Shown here: piece after piece, positions 16,552 through 24,910 of the stretch
How positions within the stretch are numbered: position 1 is the stretch's first letter
Layout of the letters: every line of letters begins with the position of its first letter
Assembly: GCA_035640155.1 (NCBI GenBank)
Contig: DASQWR010000033.1
Location: 1-39,198 of the forward strand
From: JALYQB01 sp035640155
Lineage (GTDB): Bacteria > Actinomycetota > Actinomycetes > Mycobacteriales > Pseudonocardiaceae
DNA length: 39,198 bases
Direction: 5' to 3'
Notes under the pieces: model-generated
What the model saw: only the letters and a program-made list of their open reading frames with translations
Databases searched by the model: none
What the model was told of the DNA's origin: nothing
Made by a program: the position numbers and the translations under genes

Positions 16552-17565
16552 CTACGCCGCCTGTTCCAGCTCGGCGGTGTAGCGGCCCTGAGCGGCGGCA
16601 GCGTTGCATTCCGCCCGGGTGGCCAGGGCGGCCTGGGCATCCTCCACCCGCGCTTGGTCGCCCTTCCAGGTCGACATCGGCGCGTCCTGCAGCGCGCGGC
16701 CGTAGGAGAAGCTCAGCGTCCATGGCACCGGGCCGAGTTCTGCCATGGCCTGCAGGTGCTCGGTGGCCTCCACCGATCCCTGGCCGCCGGACAGGAAGGC
16801 CACCCCGGGCACGGCCGGGGGCAGCACCCGCATGAGCAGGTCCACCGTGGCGGCGGCAACCTCGCCGACACTCGCCCGCTGCGCGTGCTCCGAGCCGGGA
16901 CTCACCATGTTCGGCTTGAGCACCATCCCGCGCAGGTCCACGCCCTGCTCGGCGAGCTCGGCGAAGACCGCCCGCAGCACCCGCTCGGTGACCTCGGCGC
17001 ACACCTCCATGGAGTGATCACCGTCGAGCAGTACCTCCGGCTCCACGATGGGCACCAGACCGGCCTCCTGGCACAGCGCCGCGTAGCGGGCCAGCGCGTG
17101 CCCGTTGGCGCGCACCGCAGCGGTGCTGGGCTTGCCGTCGCCGATGTTGTAGACGGCGCGCCACTTGGCGAACTGCGCGCCACCTTCGCGGTAGCCGGCC
17201 AGCCGGTCGCGTAGGCCGTCCAAACCCTCGGTCACCTTCTCCTCACCGCGCGGGGCGAGGGGCTTGGCGCCGGCGTCCACCTTGATGCCGCACACCATCT
17301 CCTGCGCCGCCACCACCTCGGGGAAGGGGGTTCCCGACGACGTCTGCTGGTGGAACGTCTCGTCCTGCAGGATCACGCTGCCGATCCACTGGGACAGGCC
17401 CGGCGTGGTCACCAGCAGCTCACGGTAGGCGGCGCGGGTCTCCTCGGAGGAGGAAATTCCCAGCTTTTCGAACCGGCCCCCTATCGTGCCGGGGGTCTCG
17501 TCCGCGGCCAGGATGCCGCGGCCCTCGGAAAGCATCCGGATGGCGATGTCGTGCAGCTCACTCAT
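16552..17565 (-). CDS. class I fructose-bisphosphate aldolase
   Basis: This 337-residue Schiff-base aldolase cleaves fructose-1,6-bisphosphate into the triose phosphates. GILAADETPGTIGGRF, KWRAVYNIGDG, IVEPEVLLDGDHS and GMVLKPNMV are class I signatures, with Lys217 in the last as the expected Schiff-base lysine. LSGGQGSVEATEHL follows. Most actinobacteria rely on the class II zinc enzyme, so this is probably a second aldolase. ATG 17565 is preceded by TACCGT at 17572-17577, six bases away, which suggests a leaderless mRNA. It is intact although both flanks are decayed sequence, and it sits beside a tRNA pair. That setting is compatible with acquisition but does not prove it. Confidence 0.92.
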   Translation of the reverse strand: MSELHDIAIRMLSEGRGILAADETPGTIGGRFEKLGISSSEETRAAYRELLVTTPGLSQWIGSVILQDETFHQQTSSGTPFPEVVAAQEMVCGIKVDAGAKPLAPRGEEKVTEGLDGLRDRLAGYREGGAQFAKWRAVYNIGDGKPSTAAVRANGHALARYAALCQEAGLVPIVEPEVLLDGDHSMEVCAEVTERVLRAVFAELAEQGVDLRGMVLKPNMVSPGSEHAQRASVGEVAAATVDLLMRVLPPAVPGVAFLSGGQGSVEATEHLQAMAELGPVPWTLSFSYGRALQDAPMSTWKGDQARVEDAQAALATRAECNAAAAQGRYTAELEQAA

Positions 17566-17652
17566 GGCCCGACGGTAGCATCCTCGCCCGCCGCGGTCCC
17601 CTCCCCACCAGTGTGGCGCCTGGGGGGAGCCCCCTCCCCTATCCCGCCACCC

Positions 17653-17748
17653 CACGGTCACGTCCCGGGCGCTCATCCTCCGCCATATGCCGTCGTCGAA
17701 CCGCACCGGGAAGGTTCCGTCGGAGAACTGCGGCTCGTAGGGCTGCAC
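17653..17748 (-). pseudogene. remnant of a small repeated protein module, copy A
   Basis: The minus strand encodes VQPYEPQFSDGTFPVRFDDG followed by IWRRMSARDVTV. The same 32-residue module recurs at 18692-18787 with 27 identities. Here it has no recognisable start and its frame runs on without a stop into the aldolase gene. I do not recognise the family. The rest of 17566-17913 shows no other convincing coding signal. Confidence 0.5.
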
Positions 17749-17913
17749 CCACTCCGCGGAGGGGACGCGCTGGCACGCCGACCTCACGCTCGGCGACCTC
17801 AAGCCACCGCCCACGGCGTATCCGGCGGGCTCGTCGGCGCGAGGGCCGGTACCCTCCCGATGTAGGCCAACCAGCGAACGTCGAAGCTCGGCTCGCCGTG
17901 CTGGAAGCCCCGT

Positions 17914-18171
17914 ATGGAGGTGGCCGCCGACGCAGCGGCCACCCATCTGGCCGCCGCGCGTGACCGCGACCTCGCCGACCTCGGGGTGAAGGTCGACGCG
18001 ACCTGCTCCACGATCAAGGCGCTCGGCATCCAGACCGCCGGTCGCTTTGACTGGCTCGAACAGCGCGTCGACGGGCTCGAACAGCGCGTCGACGCCGGGT
18101 TCGCCGAGATGCGCGGCAAGCTCGACCAGACCGCCGCTGGCATGCAGCAGATCGTCGACCTCCTGAGCTGA
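17914..18171 (+). CDS. small coiled-coil hypothetical protein, probably 5' frameshifted
   Basis: This 85-residue acidic helical protein has heptad-like LEQRVDGLEQRVDAGFAEM, encoded by a 21-base direct duplication at 18053-18094. It resembles coiled-coil proteins of unknown function common in actinomycetes. Upstream, the +2 frame at 17880-17910 encodes VEARLAVLEA, which would join smoothly to RMEVAADAAAT if one C of the CCCC at about 17909-17912 were absent. The ATG at 17860 in the downstream frame is followed at once by TAG. The original N-terminus was therefore probably lost by a +1 frameshift, and the ATG at 17914 may or may not be used. Confidence 0.45.
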   Translation: MEVAADAAATHLAAARDRDLADLGVKVDATCSTIKALGIQTAGRFDWLEQRVDGLEQRVDAGFAEMRGKLDQTAAGMQQIVDLLS

Positions 18172-18652
18172 GCGGGCAGGGCGACCAGTAGCCCGACGCC
18201 GGGCTTCATCATCAGCTCGCTGTCGGTGCGGCCTCGTAGCCTCGCGCCCGTGGGTCACGCCGCCACGAGCACCGCGCGCGACGCACCGTGGCAGCCGATG
18301 ACCCGGGCCACTCTGCCCTCGGGCGGTTGGCGCTGCCGTCGCTGGTTCCCTCCCTCATCGTGCAAACCAGCGACGGCCGCCCGGCTCCGAGCTGGTCGAC
18401 GTCAGCGCCTCCTCGTTACTCGGGTCGGGGTTTGGGCTGTTGGCCCGACTCGAGCCCGTCGACCTCGCCACGCTTCCGACGCTTGATCACTCGCAGGCCC
18501 TGCTCAGCTACGGCGACCGCCCGCCATGGACCACCCGAACCGGACGGCACGCTCTATGACGATGACCTGGGCCGGAGCCACCGGCCGGCTGGCACAACGC
18601 GCTACGCCGCCGCCGGCGAGGCCACGACCGTCTTGACGAGCTGGGCCGTCGC
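18172..18652. other. stretch without an intact gene
   Basis: No frame holds a recognisable protein. One plus-strand frame around 18390-18560 has codon use that looks once-coding (ELVDVSASSLLGSGFGLLAR and on) but has no start, changes frame on both sides and stops at TGA. I read the stretch as decayed accessory DNA. Confidence 0.4.
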
Positions 18653-18981
18653 TCATCGAGAGCATCCGTTCTGGGGGGTGGCCGGTGCGACCACAGTCAC
18701 GTCCCGGACGCTCATCGTCCACCAGATCCCGTCATCGAACCGCACCGGGAAGGCTCCGTCGGAGTACTGGGGTTCGTAGGGCTGCACCACCCCGCCGAGG
18801 GGACGCCCATCGCGCTGGAGGCTCACCCGGGTTCCGGCGTCGAGCAACGGTCGCCCGGTCCGGCTCACCACCGGCTTGCCGTCATGGCACGGTGCTTGGC
18901 CGCAGGGCGCAGGAACATCACACGCGCCTTGGCCACCACGTCGAAGGGAACGGGAGTCTCGCGCCTCGATTGATTCGCCAT
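18653..18981 (-). pseudogene. small hypothetical gene with module copy B, frameshifted
   Basis: A good site AGGAG lies eight bases before ATG 18981, opening MANQSRRETPVPFDVVAKAR. That frame stops at 18865 after 38 codons. The next frame, overlapping at GTG 18871, continues as VSRTGRPLLDAGTRVSLQRD and then the module VQPYEPQYSDGAFPVRFDDG (18692-18787). One shift near 18880 would join the two into a protein of about 105 residues with HDGKPVVSRTG at the seam. The family is not recognised. The intact ribosome site suggests recent decay, or two overlapping small genes. Confidence 0.45.
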
Positions 18982-19072
18982 CGCGTTCTCCTCATCCAGG
19001 GCTCGACATCGCTGGCGTTGCACCCGAATGTGATCGCGAACGCGGGGGACGTCGGCACCGTCAAGGCAGGAC

Positions 19073-19101
19073 GTGGCAGGACGTCCTAACTGGGCTATAA
19101 C
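19073..19101 (+). promoter_or_regulatory. promoter of the XRE/DUF5919 gene
   Basis: GTGGCA (19073-19078) and TATAAC (19096-19101) are 17 bases apart. The TATAAC box stands out in this GC-rich sequence and lies about 35 bases before the first DUF5919-frame codon. Confidence 0.55.
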
Positions 19102-19136
19102 GTCCCTATCGGCACCGATGCGTCCTGGAGGTCCCC

Positions 19137-19877
19137 ATCAGCAGCAACGAGCGGCTCCGCGGCTCCATCGCCTCGGCTGGGCTTCGGCCAGCCGAGCTCG
19201 CCGAAGCCGTAGGCGTGGACGCCAAGACGGTCGAGCGGTGGATCACCAAGGGCCGCCTGCCGCACCGGACGCACCGGATGACCGTCGCCCGACGACTGGA
19301 CGTCGACGAGGTGTACCTCTGGCCGCAGGTGCTCGCCGATCCCGCCACGCAATCGGCCAGCGTCGCCGAGCTGCTGCAGCTGCACCCGTCTCGGTCTGCG
19401 GTGCCCCACGACCTCTGGCGCCAGCTCGTCACCGGCACCCGGGAGGCGATGGACGTCCTGGTCTATGCCGGCACGTTCCTCTTCGAGCAGCACGACCTCG
19501 TCTCCACCATCCGGGACAAGGCCGGGGACGGCGTGCGGGTACGCATTTTGCTCGGCGACGAGACGGCGCCGGCCGTGCGGTTGCGTGCCGAGGAGGAGGG
19601 CACGGTAGGCGGACTGGAAGGGCGCATCCAGCTGCACCGCCGGTACCTGCGCGACGTGCTCGGCCTGCCGGGCGTCGAGCTGCGCAACCACGGCACAACG
19701 CTGTACAACTCGATCTACCGCTTCGATCAGGACCTGCTGGTCAACGGTCACGTGTTCGGTGCCCCGGCTGCACAGTCACCGGTGCTGCACCTGCGGCGGG
19801 TGCCCGGCGGGCGGATGTGGGATCACTACATGCGCTCGTTCGAGGAGGTGTGGAAGATCGCCGACCCGGTGAGCTGA
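19137..19877 (+). CDS. XRE-type HTH protein with DUF5919 (PLD-like) domain, ATC start
   Basis: An N-terminal helix-turn-helix (LAEAVGVDAKTVERWITKGR) is followed by a C-terminal domain like DUF5919, in which MDVLVYAGTFLFEQHDLVST and the terminal SFEEVW recall phospholipase-D-like folds without an HKD motif. The HTH is complete only if translation begins at 19137, where the codon is ATC, placed five bases after an excellent GGAGG (19126-19130). Family members as I recall them begin MSSNERLR, matching ATC AGC AGC AAC. No in-frame ATG, GTG or TTG exists before GTG 19215, which would cut off the first HTH helices and has no ribosome site. Either ATC is used as the start or a recent ATG-to-ATC change has damaged the gene. 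Confidence 0.75.
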   Translation: MSSNERLRGSIASAGLRPAELAEAVGVDAKTVERWITKGRLPHRTHRMTVARRLDVDEVYLWPQVLADPATQSASVAELLQLHPSRSAVPHDLWRQLVTGTREAMDVLVYAGTFLFEQHDLVSTIRDKAGDGVRVRILLGDETAPAVRLRAEEEGTVGGLEGRIQLHRRYLRDVLGLPGVELRNHGTTLYNSIYRFDQDLLVNGHVFGAPAAQSPVLHLRRVPGGRMWDHYMRSFEEVWKIADPVS

Positions 19878-19909
19878 CGGGACGGCGCGAGGTGACGCAT
19901 CCTGTGCTC

Positions 19910-20383
19910 ATGGGCCGTGTCGACTACTACCATGATGCCACTGCACCGGCTGCCAACAGCCTGGTGCCCTCGGTGACCGCTGCAGTGCGTGACGATCACG
20001 GGAGGCTGCTGCTCATCCACAAGATTGACAACGACTTCTGGGCGCTGCCCGGCGGAGCGATGGACCTCGGCGAGTCCGTCGCCGAGGCCGCCGTGCGCGA
20101 GGTTGCCGAGGAGACCGGCGTGAAGGTGCAGATCACCGGACTCGTCGGGCTCTACACCGACCCCGGTCACGTCATGGCCTACGACGACGGCGAGGTCCGC
20201 CAGGAGTTTTCTGTCTGCTTCCATGCCCGCCCCCTCGGCGGCGGGCCCCGCGAGGACAACACCGAGACCAAAGCCGTCCAGTGGGTCGACCCCAACGACG
20301 TCGACGGCCTGTCCATCCACCCCTCGATGCGGCGCCGGATCACCGACGCACTCAGCGACCGGCCCGAGCCGCACATCGGCTAG
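19910..20383 (+). CDS. NUDIX hydrolase
   Basis: This 157-residue nucleoside-diphosphate-X pyrophosphohydrolase has a complete NUDIX box: GGAMDLGE, seven residues, REVAEETGV. The N-terminal MGRVDYYHDATAPAANSLVP is typical of actinobacterial proteins found next to DUF5919 regulators. ATG 19910 is taken as start, although GAGGTGA (19889-19895) is better placed for the in-frame GTG at 19904, which would add two residues. It lies 32 bases after the regulator and is presumably in its operon. Its last 32 bases overlap the end of the convergent HD gene. Substrate unknown. Confidence 0.88.
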   Translation: MGRVDYYHDATAPAANSLVPSVTAAVRDDHGRLLLIHKIDNDFWALPGGAMDLGESVAEAAVREVAEETGVKVQITGLVGLYTDPGHVMAYDDGEVRQEFSVCFHARPLGGGPREDNTETKAVQWVDPNDVDGLSIHPSMRRRITDALSDRPEPHIG

Positions 20384-20930
20384 CCGCCCGCAGGCGGGCC
20401 TCGGTGCGGGCAATAGCCGCCTCGATCAGCGGGCGGGCCTGCCTCATCGCGCGACCCACGATCGAGTCCGGCTCGTAGCGGCTCAGAATGTCGGCGAGCC
20501 GGTCCGGGTAGTCAACGGCCTCGCCGTGCGGCCCGGTGGTCATGTCCGCCATCCACAGCGCATCGGCCACCGCGCTCTCCTCCCGCGGCCACGCCGCCAG
20601 CTCGTCGGTCAGGCCTCGCTCCTCGGCCTCCAACATCGCCGCCGAGTGATGCGCCACCAGGGCGCACAACCGGGCCGGGTATCCCTCGCGGGCCAAGAAT
20701 CGGGCGCCGTCGAGTGGGTGGAAGCCGGTGACGACCAGCTCCCGCGCGTATCCGAGGTCATGCCAGCAAGCGGCTACCAACAGCAACTCCTGGTCGTCCG
20801 CCGCGACTGCGGTTGCGAGCCGGTCTGCCCTCGCTGCGACGGCCTGCGTGTGCCGCCATCGGTCGCCGAGCTGCGCCAGCAGCTGCTCCGCCAGCGCTGC
20901 GGCGCCAGATCCAGTCGGGATGGTCGGCAC
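20352..20930 (-). CDS. HD-domain phosphohydrolase-like protein
   Basis: This 192-residue protein has the HD metal site spread as in HD/PDEase folds: His in WRHTQAVAARAD, His-Asp in CWHDLGYA, the HHSA pair and the later Asp in WMADMTT. Related proteins act on nucleotides or other phosphoesters. GTG 20930 is the likely start; no clear ribosome site is visible. It overlaps the NUDIX gene tail to tail and is separated from pabB by 52 bases. Its neighbourhood with a NUDIX enzyme suggests a nucleotide-cleaning role, which is inference. Confidence 0.82.
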   Translation of the reverse strand: MPTIPTGSGAAALAEQLLAQLGDRWRHTQAVAARADRLATAVAADDQELLLVAACWHDLGYARELVVTGFHPLDGARFLAREGYPARLCALVAHHSAAMLEAEERGLTDELAAWPREESAVADALWMADMTTGPHGEAVDYPDRLADILSRYEPDSIVGRAMRQARPLIEAAIARTEARLRAASRCAARAGR

Positions 20931-20982
20931 GGCATCAGCCTACGAGCCGGTATGCATTCCGGACTCCATCCCAGCCCGTTGC

Positions 20983-22299
20983 TCACCAGCCGAGCAGGTC
21001 GAGCACCGGGGCGGCCTTGGTCTCACACTCGGCCCACTCGGCGTCCGGGTCGGAGTCCGCGGTGATGCCGCCACCCACGCCGAGCCACATCTTTTCCCCG
21101 GAGAACTCACAGGTCCGGATCGCGACGCTGTACTCGGTGCCCGCTACCGGCGAGGCGAGGCCGATGGCGCCGCAGTACACCTCCCGTGGGGCATCCTCGA
21201 GCTCCCCGATCACCTGCAGCGCCCGATGCTTGGGCGTCCCGGTCACCGAGGCAGGGGGGAACGTCGCGCCCAGCAGCGCCGCGTCGTCGGTTCCCGGGGC
21301 GAGCTGCCCGGCCACGGTGGACACCAGGTGCCACACCCCCGGGTGCGGCTGCACCTCGAGCAGCCGCGGCACCGTCACCGAGCCGGTCGTACACACCCGA
21401 CCCAGGTCGTTGCGAGCCATGTCCACGATCATCACGTTCTCCGCGACGTCCTTGACCGACGCGCGGAGCAGCCTCGCCCCGACGTCGTCGGCCGGTTCGC
21501 GACGGGGGCGGGTGCCTTTGATCGGGCTGGTGGTGACCGCGGAGCCGCGGCGGGCCAGGAACAGTTCCGGGGAGAACGACGCCAGTGAGCCCCACGCCCC
21601 GGTGAGGAACGCCGCGCGGGCCGGGCGCCACCGTGCCACCCCGGCCGCGAACAACTCTGCCGGCTCGCCCCGGACCATCGCCTGGTAGCGAGTGCAGACG
21701 TTGACCTGGTAGATCTCCCCAGCCGCGATCTCGGCCACGGCCCGGCGCACGGTGCTGCGGTAGCGGACGGCATCGGGCGTGCGGCGGTTGGTGAGACCCA
21801 GCCCGGTGGGACCCAGGCCGGTGAGACCCGGCTCGGCGGTGGGCCGTGGCCCGGTTCCGCCGCACCACGCCAGCCCGTCGGCGGCGACCAGCGCGGCCAG
21901 CTCGTGGTACCGGACGGAGTCGCCTTTCCCCGAACAGGTTCGGCCCAGCTCCTCGTACCACCAGCGGTCCGTGCGGTCGCGGCGCAGCACGTGGTCAACC
22001 CAGCCCAACGCGGCGGCTGGCAACCGTCGCCGCCGGCGCACCGGGTCGGCGAGGCCGTAGCCCAGGTAGCCGATCCAGCCGCCGCCGACGGCGCCGACCG
22101 GGCCCTCGACGGCCGGCAGCGGCGGTGGAGGGCCGCCCGCCGGGACGAGACGCACCGACGGGGCGAGCACCGCACCGCCGCCGAACCAGTCGCCGACCAG
22201 CGCTGCGGGTGGGGGCAGCCCGCGGGCGCGGGCACGGGCGACCAGCCGGCGCAGCACGAGCTCCGGCTCCGCGTTCCCGTCCAGGGGCCGGACGGTCAC
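20983..22299 (-). CDS. pabB: aminodeoxychorismate synthase component I
   Basis: With a glutamine amidotransferase this 438-residue chorismate-utilising enzyme makes 4-amino-4-deoxychorismate for folate. The family blocks IYQVNVCTRY, SPELFLARRG, PIKGTRPR (the Lys typical of PabB rather than TrpE), NVMIVDMARNDLGRV, TFPPASVTGTPKHRA and YCGAIGLASP are intact. The position upstream of metG-tatD-rpfB matches mycobacteria. The start is uncertain: GTG 22299 has no clear ribosome site and the frame stays open further upstream without a better candidate. No pabA or pabC is adjacent. Confidence 0.92.
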   Translation of the reverse strand: MTVRPLDGNAEPELVLRRLVARARARGLPPPAALVGDWFGGGAVLAPSVRLVPAGGPPPPLPAVEGPVGAVGGGWIGYLGYGLADPVRRRRRLPAAALGWVDHVLRRDRTDRWWYEELGRTCSGKGDSVRYHELAALVAADGLAWCGGTGPRPTAEPGLTGLGPTGLGLTNRRTPDAVRYRSTVRRAVAEIAAGEIYQVNVCTRYQAMVRGEPAELFAAGVARWRPARAAFLTGAWGSLASFSPELFLARRGSAVTTSPIKGTRPRREPADDVGARLLRASVKDVAENVMIVDMARNDLGRVCTTGSVTVPRLLEVQPHPGVWHLVSTVAGQLAPGTDDAALLGATFPPASVTGTPKHRALQVIGELEDAPREVYCGAIGLASPVAGTEYSVAIRTCEFSGEKMWLGVGGGITADSDPDAEWAECETKAAPVLDLLGW

Positions 22300-22516
22300 C
22301 GCAGCCGGAGCCAGCGCGACCTCAGGCGCTCTCGCGCTGGAACGTCCGCACCCACACCGAGCACCAGCAGCCGCGTCGACGACACCCTTGCTCCTTCTGA
22401 CGTCCGCGCTACTCCTGGCGTCCGCGGTGATCAGCCTAGCGTCGGGCGCCGGTCCGGTCGGGGTTACGATCTTCCGGCCGTGGTGGCCGGCGGCCCTGCA
22501 CGGCTACCCTGGTGCC

Positions 22517-23071
22517 ATGAGAGCCGTGCTGCTCGAGGTTCCCGAGGCGATGCTCGACGAGCGCCGCCGACTGGGCCTCGACGGCCGCGACGAGATGTGG
22601 GACGGGGTGCTGCACGTGGTGCCACCGGCCGGGGGGCCGCATCAGGAGTTCGCGGGTGAGCTGTTTCTCGTGCTCGCCCCGCTCGCCAAGCGCTGCGGAC
22701 TGCGGCCCTACTACGAGACAGGGCTGTTCCGTGCCGACAAGGATTACCGGGTGCCGGACCAGCTGTACTGCCGCCCCGAGCACGAGTCCGAGCGCGGCGC
22801 GGAGGGCGCGGAGCTGGTCGTCGAGATCCGCTCGGCGGGCGACGAGACCTACGAGAAGATCGACTTTTATGCCGAGCTCGAGGTGCGCGAGATGCTGATC
22901 GCGCATCCCGGGGATCGTCGGGTGGAGCTGCTGCGCGCGGTCGACGGCCGGCTCCGGTCGGTCAGTCCCGATGCCGAGGGTGGCGACTACTCAGAAGTGA
23001 TGAGTGCTCGGTTCGAAACCGTGGACAAGCAACTGCACATCGCCTGGGAGGACGGCTCCGCCGCCGTCTGA
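22517..23071 (+). CDS. Uma2-like (DUF820) nuclease-fold protein
   Basis: This 184-residue protein has the restriction-endonuclease-like layout of Uma2 proteins: an acidic residue in YRVPDQLYC, then ELVVEIRSAGDETYEKIDFY containing the E-x and D...K positions, and the YAELEVREMLI strand. Such proteins are abundant in actinomycetes and cyanobacteria and their role is not established. ATG 22517 lies six bases after a TACCCT box (22505-22510), so the mRNA is probably leaderless. It is divergent from pabB and 45 bases before metG. Confidence 0.78.
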   Translation: MRAVLLEVPEAMLDERRRLGLDGRDEMWDGVLHVVPPAGGPHQEFAGELFLVLAPLAKRCGLRPYYETGLFRADKDYRVPDQLYCRPEHESERGAEGAELVVEIRSAGDETYEKIDFYAELEVREMLIAHPGDRRVELLRAVDGRLRSVSPDAEGGDYSEVMSARFETVDKQLHIAWEDGSAAV

Positions 23072-23116
23072 CGGCCGCCGGGGATATCGCTCGCGGGCGG
23101 CCATAGGCTGGTTGGT

Positions 23117-24910
23117 ATGAGCAACCCCGTGCTGACCGCCGTGGCGTGGCCATACGCCAACGGGCCGCGGCACATCGGCCACGTCTCCGGCTTCGGTGTG
23201 CCCTCCGACATCTTCTCGCGCTACCAGCGGATGGCGGGCAACCGGGTGCTCATGATCTCGGGCACCGACGAGAACGGCACCCCGATCCAGGTGCAGGCCG
23301 ACCAGGAGGGCGTGAGCCCGCGCGAGCTCGCGGACAAGTACAACCGGGTGATCGCGCGGGATCTGCAGGGCCTGGGCCTGTCCTACGACCTGTTCACCCG
23401 GACCACCACCCGCAACCACCACCGCGTGGTGCAGGACGTGTTCCTCGCGCTGTATCGCAACGGCTACATCATCGCGAAGACCGGGCTCGGCGCGATCAGC
23501 CCGTCCACCGGGCGTACCCTGCCGGACCGCTACGTCGAGGGCACCTGCCCGATCTGCGGCTACGACGGGGCCCGCGGCGACCAGTGCGACAACTGCGGCA
23601 ACCAGCTCGACCCCGCGGACCTCGTCAACCCGCGGTCCCGGATCAATGGGGAGACCCCCGAGTTCGTGGAGACCGAGCACCTGTTCCTTGACCTGCCCGC
23701 GTTCACCGGCGCGCTGGGCTCGTGGCTGCAGGCCCGCACCGAGTGGCGGACCAACGTGCTCAAGTTCTCGATGAACCTGCTCGACGACCTGCGCCCGCGG
23801 CCCATAACGCGCGACCTTGACTGGGGGGTGCGGGTGCCGCTGAGGGGCTGGAGCGACGCCCCGATGAAGCGGTTCTACGTGTGGTTCGACGCGTGCATGG
23901 GCTACCTGTCGGCGTCGGTGGAGTGGGCGCAGCGCACCGGGGACCCGGATGCCTGGAAGGCGTTCTGGTGCGACCCGGCGGCGCGCAGCTACTACTTCAT
24001 GGGCAAGGACAACATCACGTTTCACACGGTGATCTGGCCGGCGACCCTGCTCGGGCAGAACGGCGCGGGGGACCGGGGTGGCATGCCCGGCCCGTTCGGC
24101 ACCCTGAACCTGCCGACGGAGATCGTCTCCAGCGAGTTCCTGCAGATGAGCGGCTCGAAGTTCTCCACCTCGCGCGGCACCGTCATCTACGTCGGCGACT
24201 TCCTGCGCGAGTTCGGGCCCGACACGTTGCGCTACTTCATCTCGGTCGCGGGGCCGGAGACCCAGGACACCGACTTCACCTGGGACGAGTTCGTCCGCCG
24301 GGTCAACTTCGAGCTGGCCAACGAGTGGGGCAACCTGGTGAACCGCTCGATCTCGATGGCGCACCGGAACGTCGGAGCCATGCCCCGGCCGGCTGCCCCG
24401 ACCGGCGAGGACACCCGGCTGCTGGAGACGGCCCGGCTCGCGTTCGGCACCGTCGGGGACCTGCTGGAGCACAACCGGTTCAAGGCCGCGGCCACCGAGG
24501 CGATGCGGGTGGTGTCGGCGGGGAACAAGTACCTGTCCGACCAGGAGCCCTGGAAGCGGGGGGACGACCCGCAGCGCCGGGACACCATCCTGCACACCGC
24601 GCTGCAGGTGGTCTCCGACGCCAACGCGCTGCTCACCCCGTTCCTGCCGCACGCCGCACAGCAGGTGCACGAGGCGCTGGGCGGCACCGGAGTGTGGGCG
24701 GCGCAACCGGAGATCCGGGAGGTCACCGAGGAGGGCGCCCCCGGCTACCCGGTCCTGATGGGGGACTACGCGGGGGAGCAGGCGCGCTGGGCGTCCACCC
24801 CGGTCGAGGTGGGCCGACCGCTCGAGAAGCCGTCGCCGCTGTTTGCCAAGCTCGACCCGGCGCTGGCCGAGACCGGCCCCGAGTGGGCCCCGATCGCGCC
24901 CAGTGAGTGA
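23117..24910 (+). CDS. metG: methionyl-tRNA synthetase
   Basis: This class I synthetase of 597 residues has HIGH at 19-22 and a KMSKS-type loop KFSTS at 348-352. The knuckle domain contains CPICGYDG and QCDNCGNQ, a four-cysteine zinc site from Cys144 on. The C-terminal anticodon-binding helical domain ends without the extra tRNA-binding domain of some homologues. TAGGCT (23104-23109) lies seven bases before ATG 23117, indicating leaderless transcription. A GGCCGCC/GGCGGCC hairpin (23073-23102) abuts that promoter. tatD overlaps its 3' end. Confidence 0.96.
   Translation: MSNPVLTAVAWPYANGPRHIGHVSGFGVPSDIFSRYQRMAGNRVLMISGTDENGTPIQVQADQEGVSPRELADKYNRVIARDLQGLGLSYDLFTRTTTRNHHRVVQDVFLALYRNGYIIAKTGLGAISPSTGRTLPDRYVEGTCPICGYDGARGDQCDNCGNQLDPADLVNPRSRINGETPEFVETEHLFLDLPAFTGALGSWLQARTEWRTNVLKFSMNLLDDLRPRPITRDLDWGVRVPLRGWSDAPMKRFYVWFDACMGYLSASVEWAQRTGDPDAWKAFWCDPAARSYYFMGKDNITFHTVIWPATLLGQNGAGDRGGMPGPFGTLNLPTEIVSSEFLQMSGSKFSTSRGTVIYVGDFLREFGPDTLRYFISVAGPETQDTDFTWDEFVRRVNFELANEWGNLVNRSISMAHRNVGAMPRPAAPTGEDTRLLETARLAFGTVGDLLEHNRFKAAATEAMRVVSAGNKYLSDQEPWKRGDDPQRRDTILHTALQVVSDANALLTPFLPHAAQQVHEALGGTGVWAAQPEIREVTEEGAPGYPVLMGDYAGEQARWASTPVEVGRPLEKPSPLFAKLDPALAETGPEWAPIAPSE

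Noticed and set aside
16003..17214. A 403-codon plus-strand open frame
   Set aside because: It is a composite: the tail of the kinase remnant, the VapC remnant and then antisense of the aldolase gene. No single protein family covers it.
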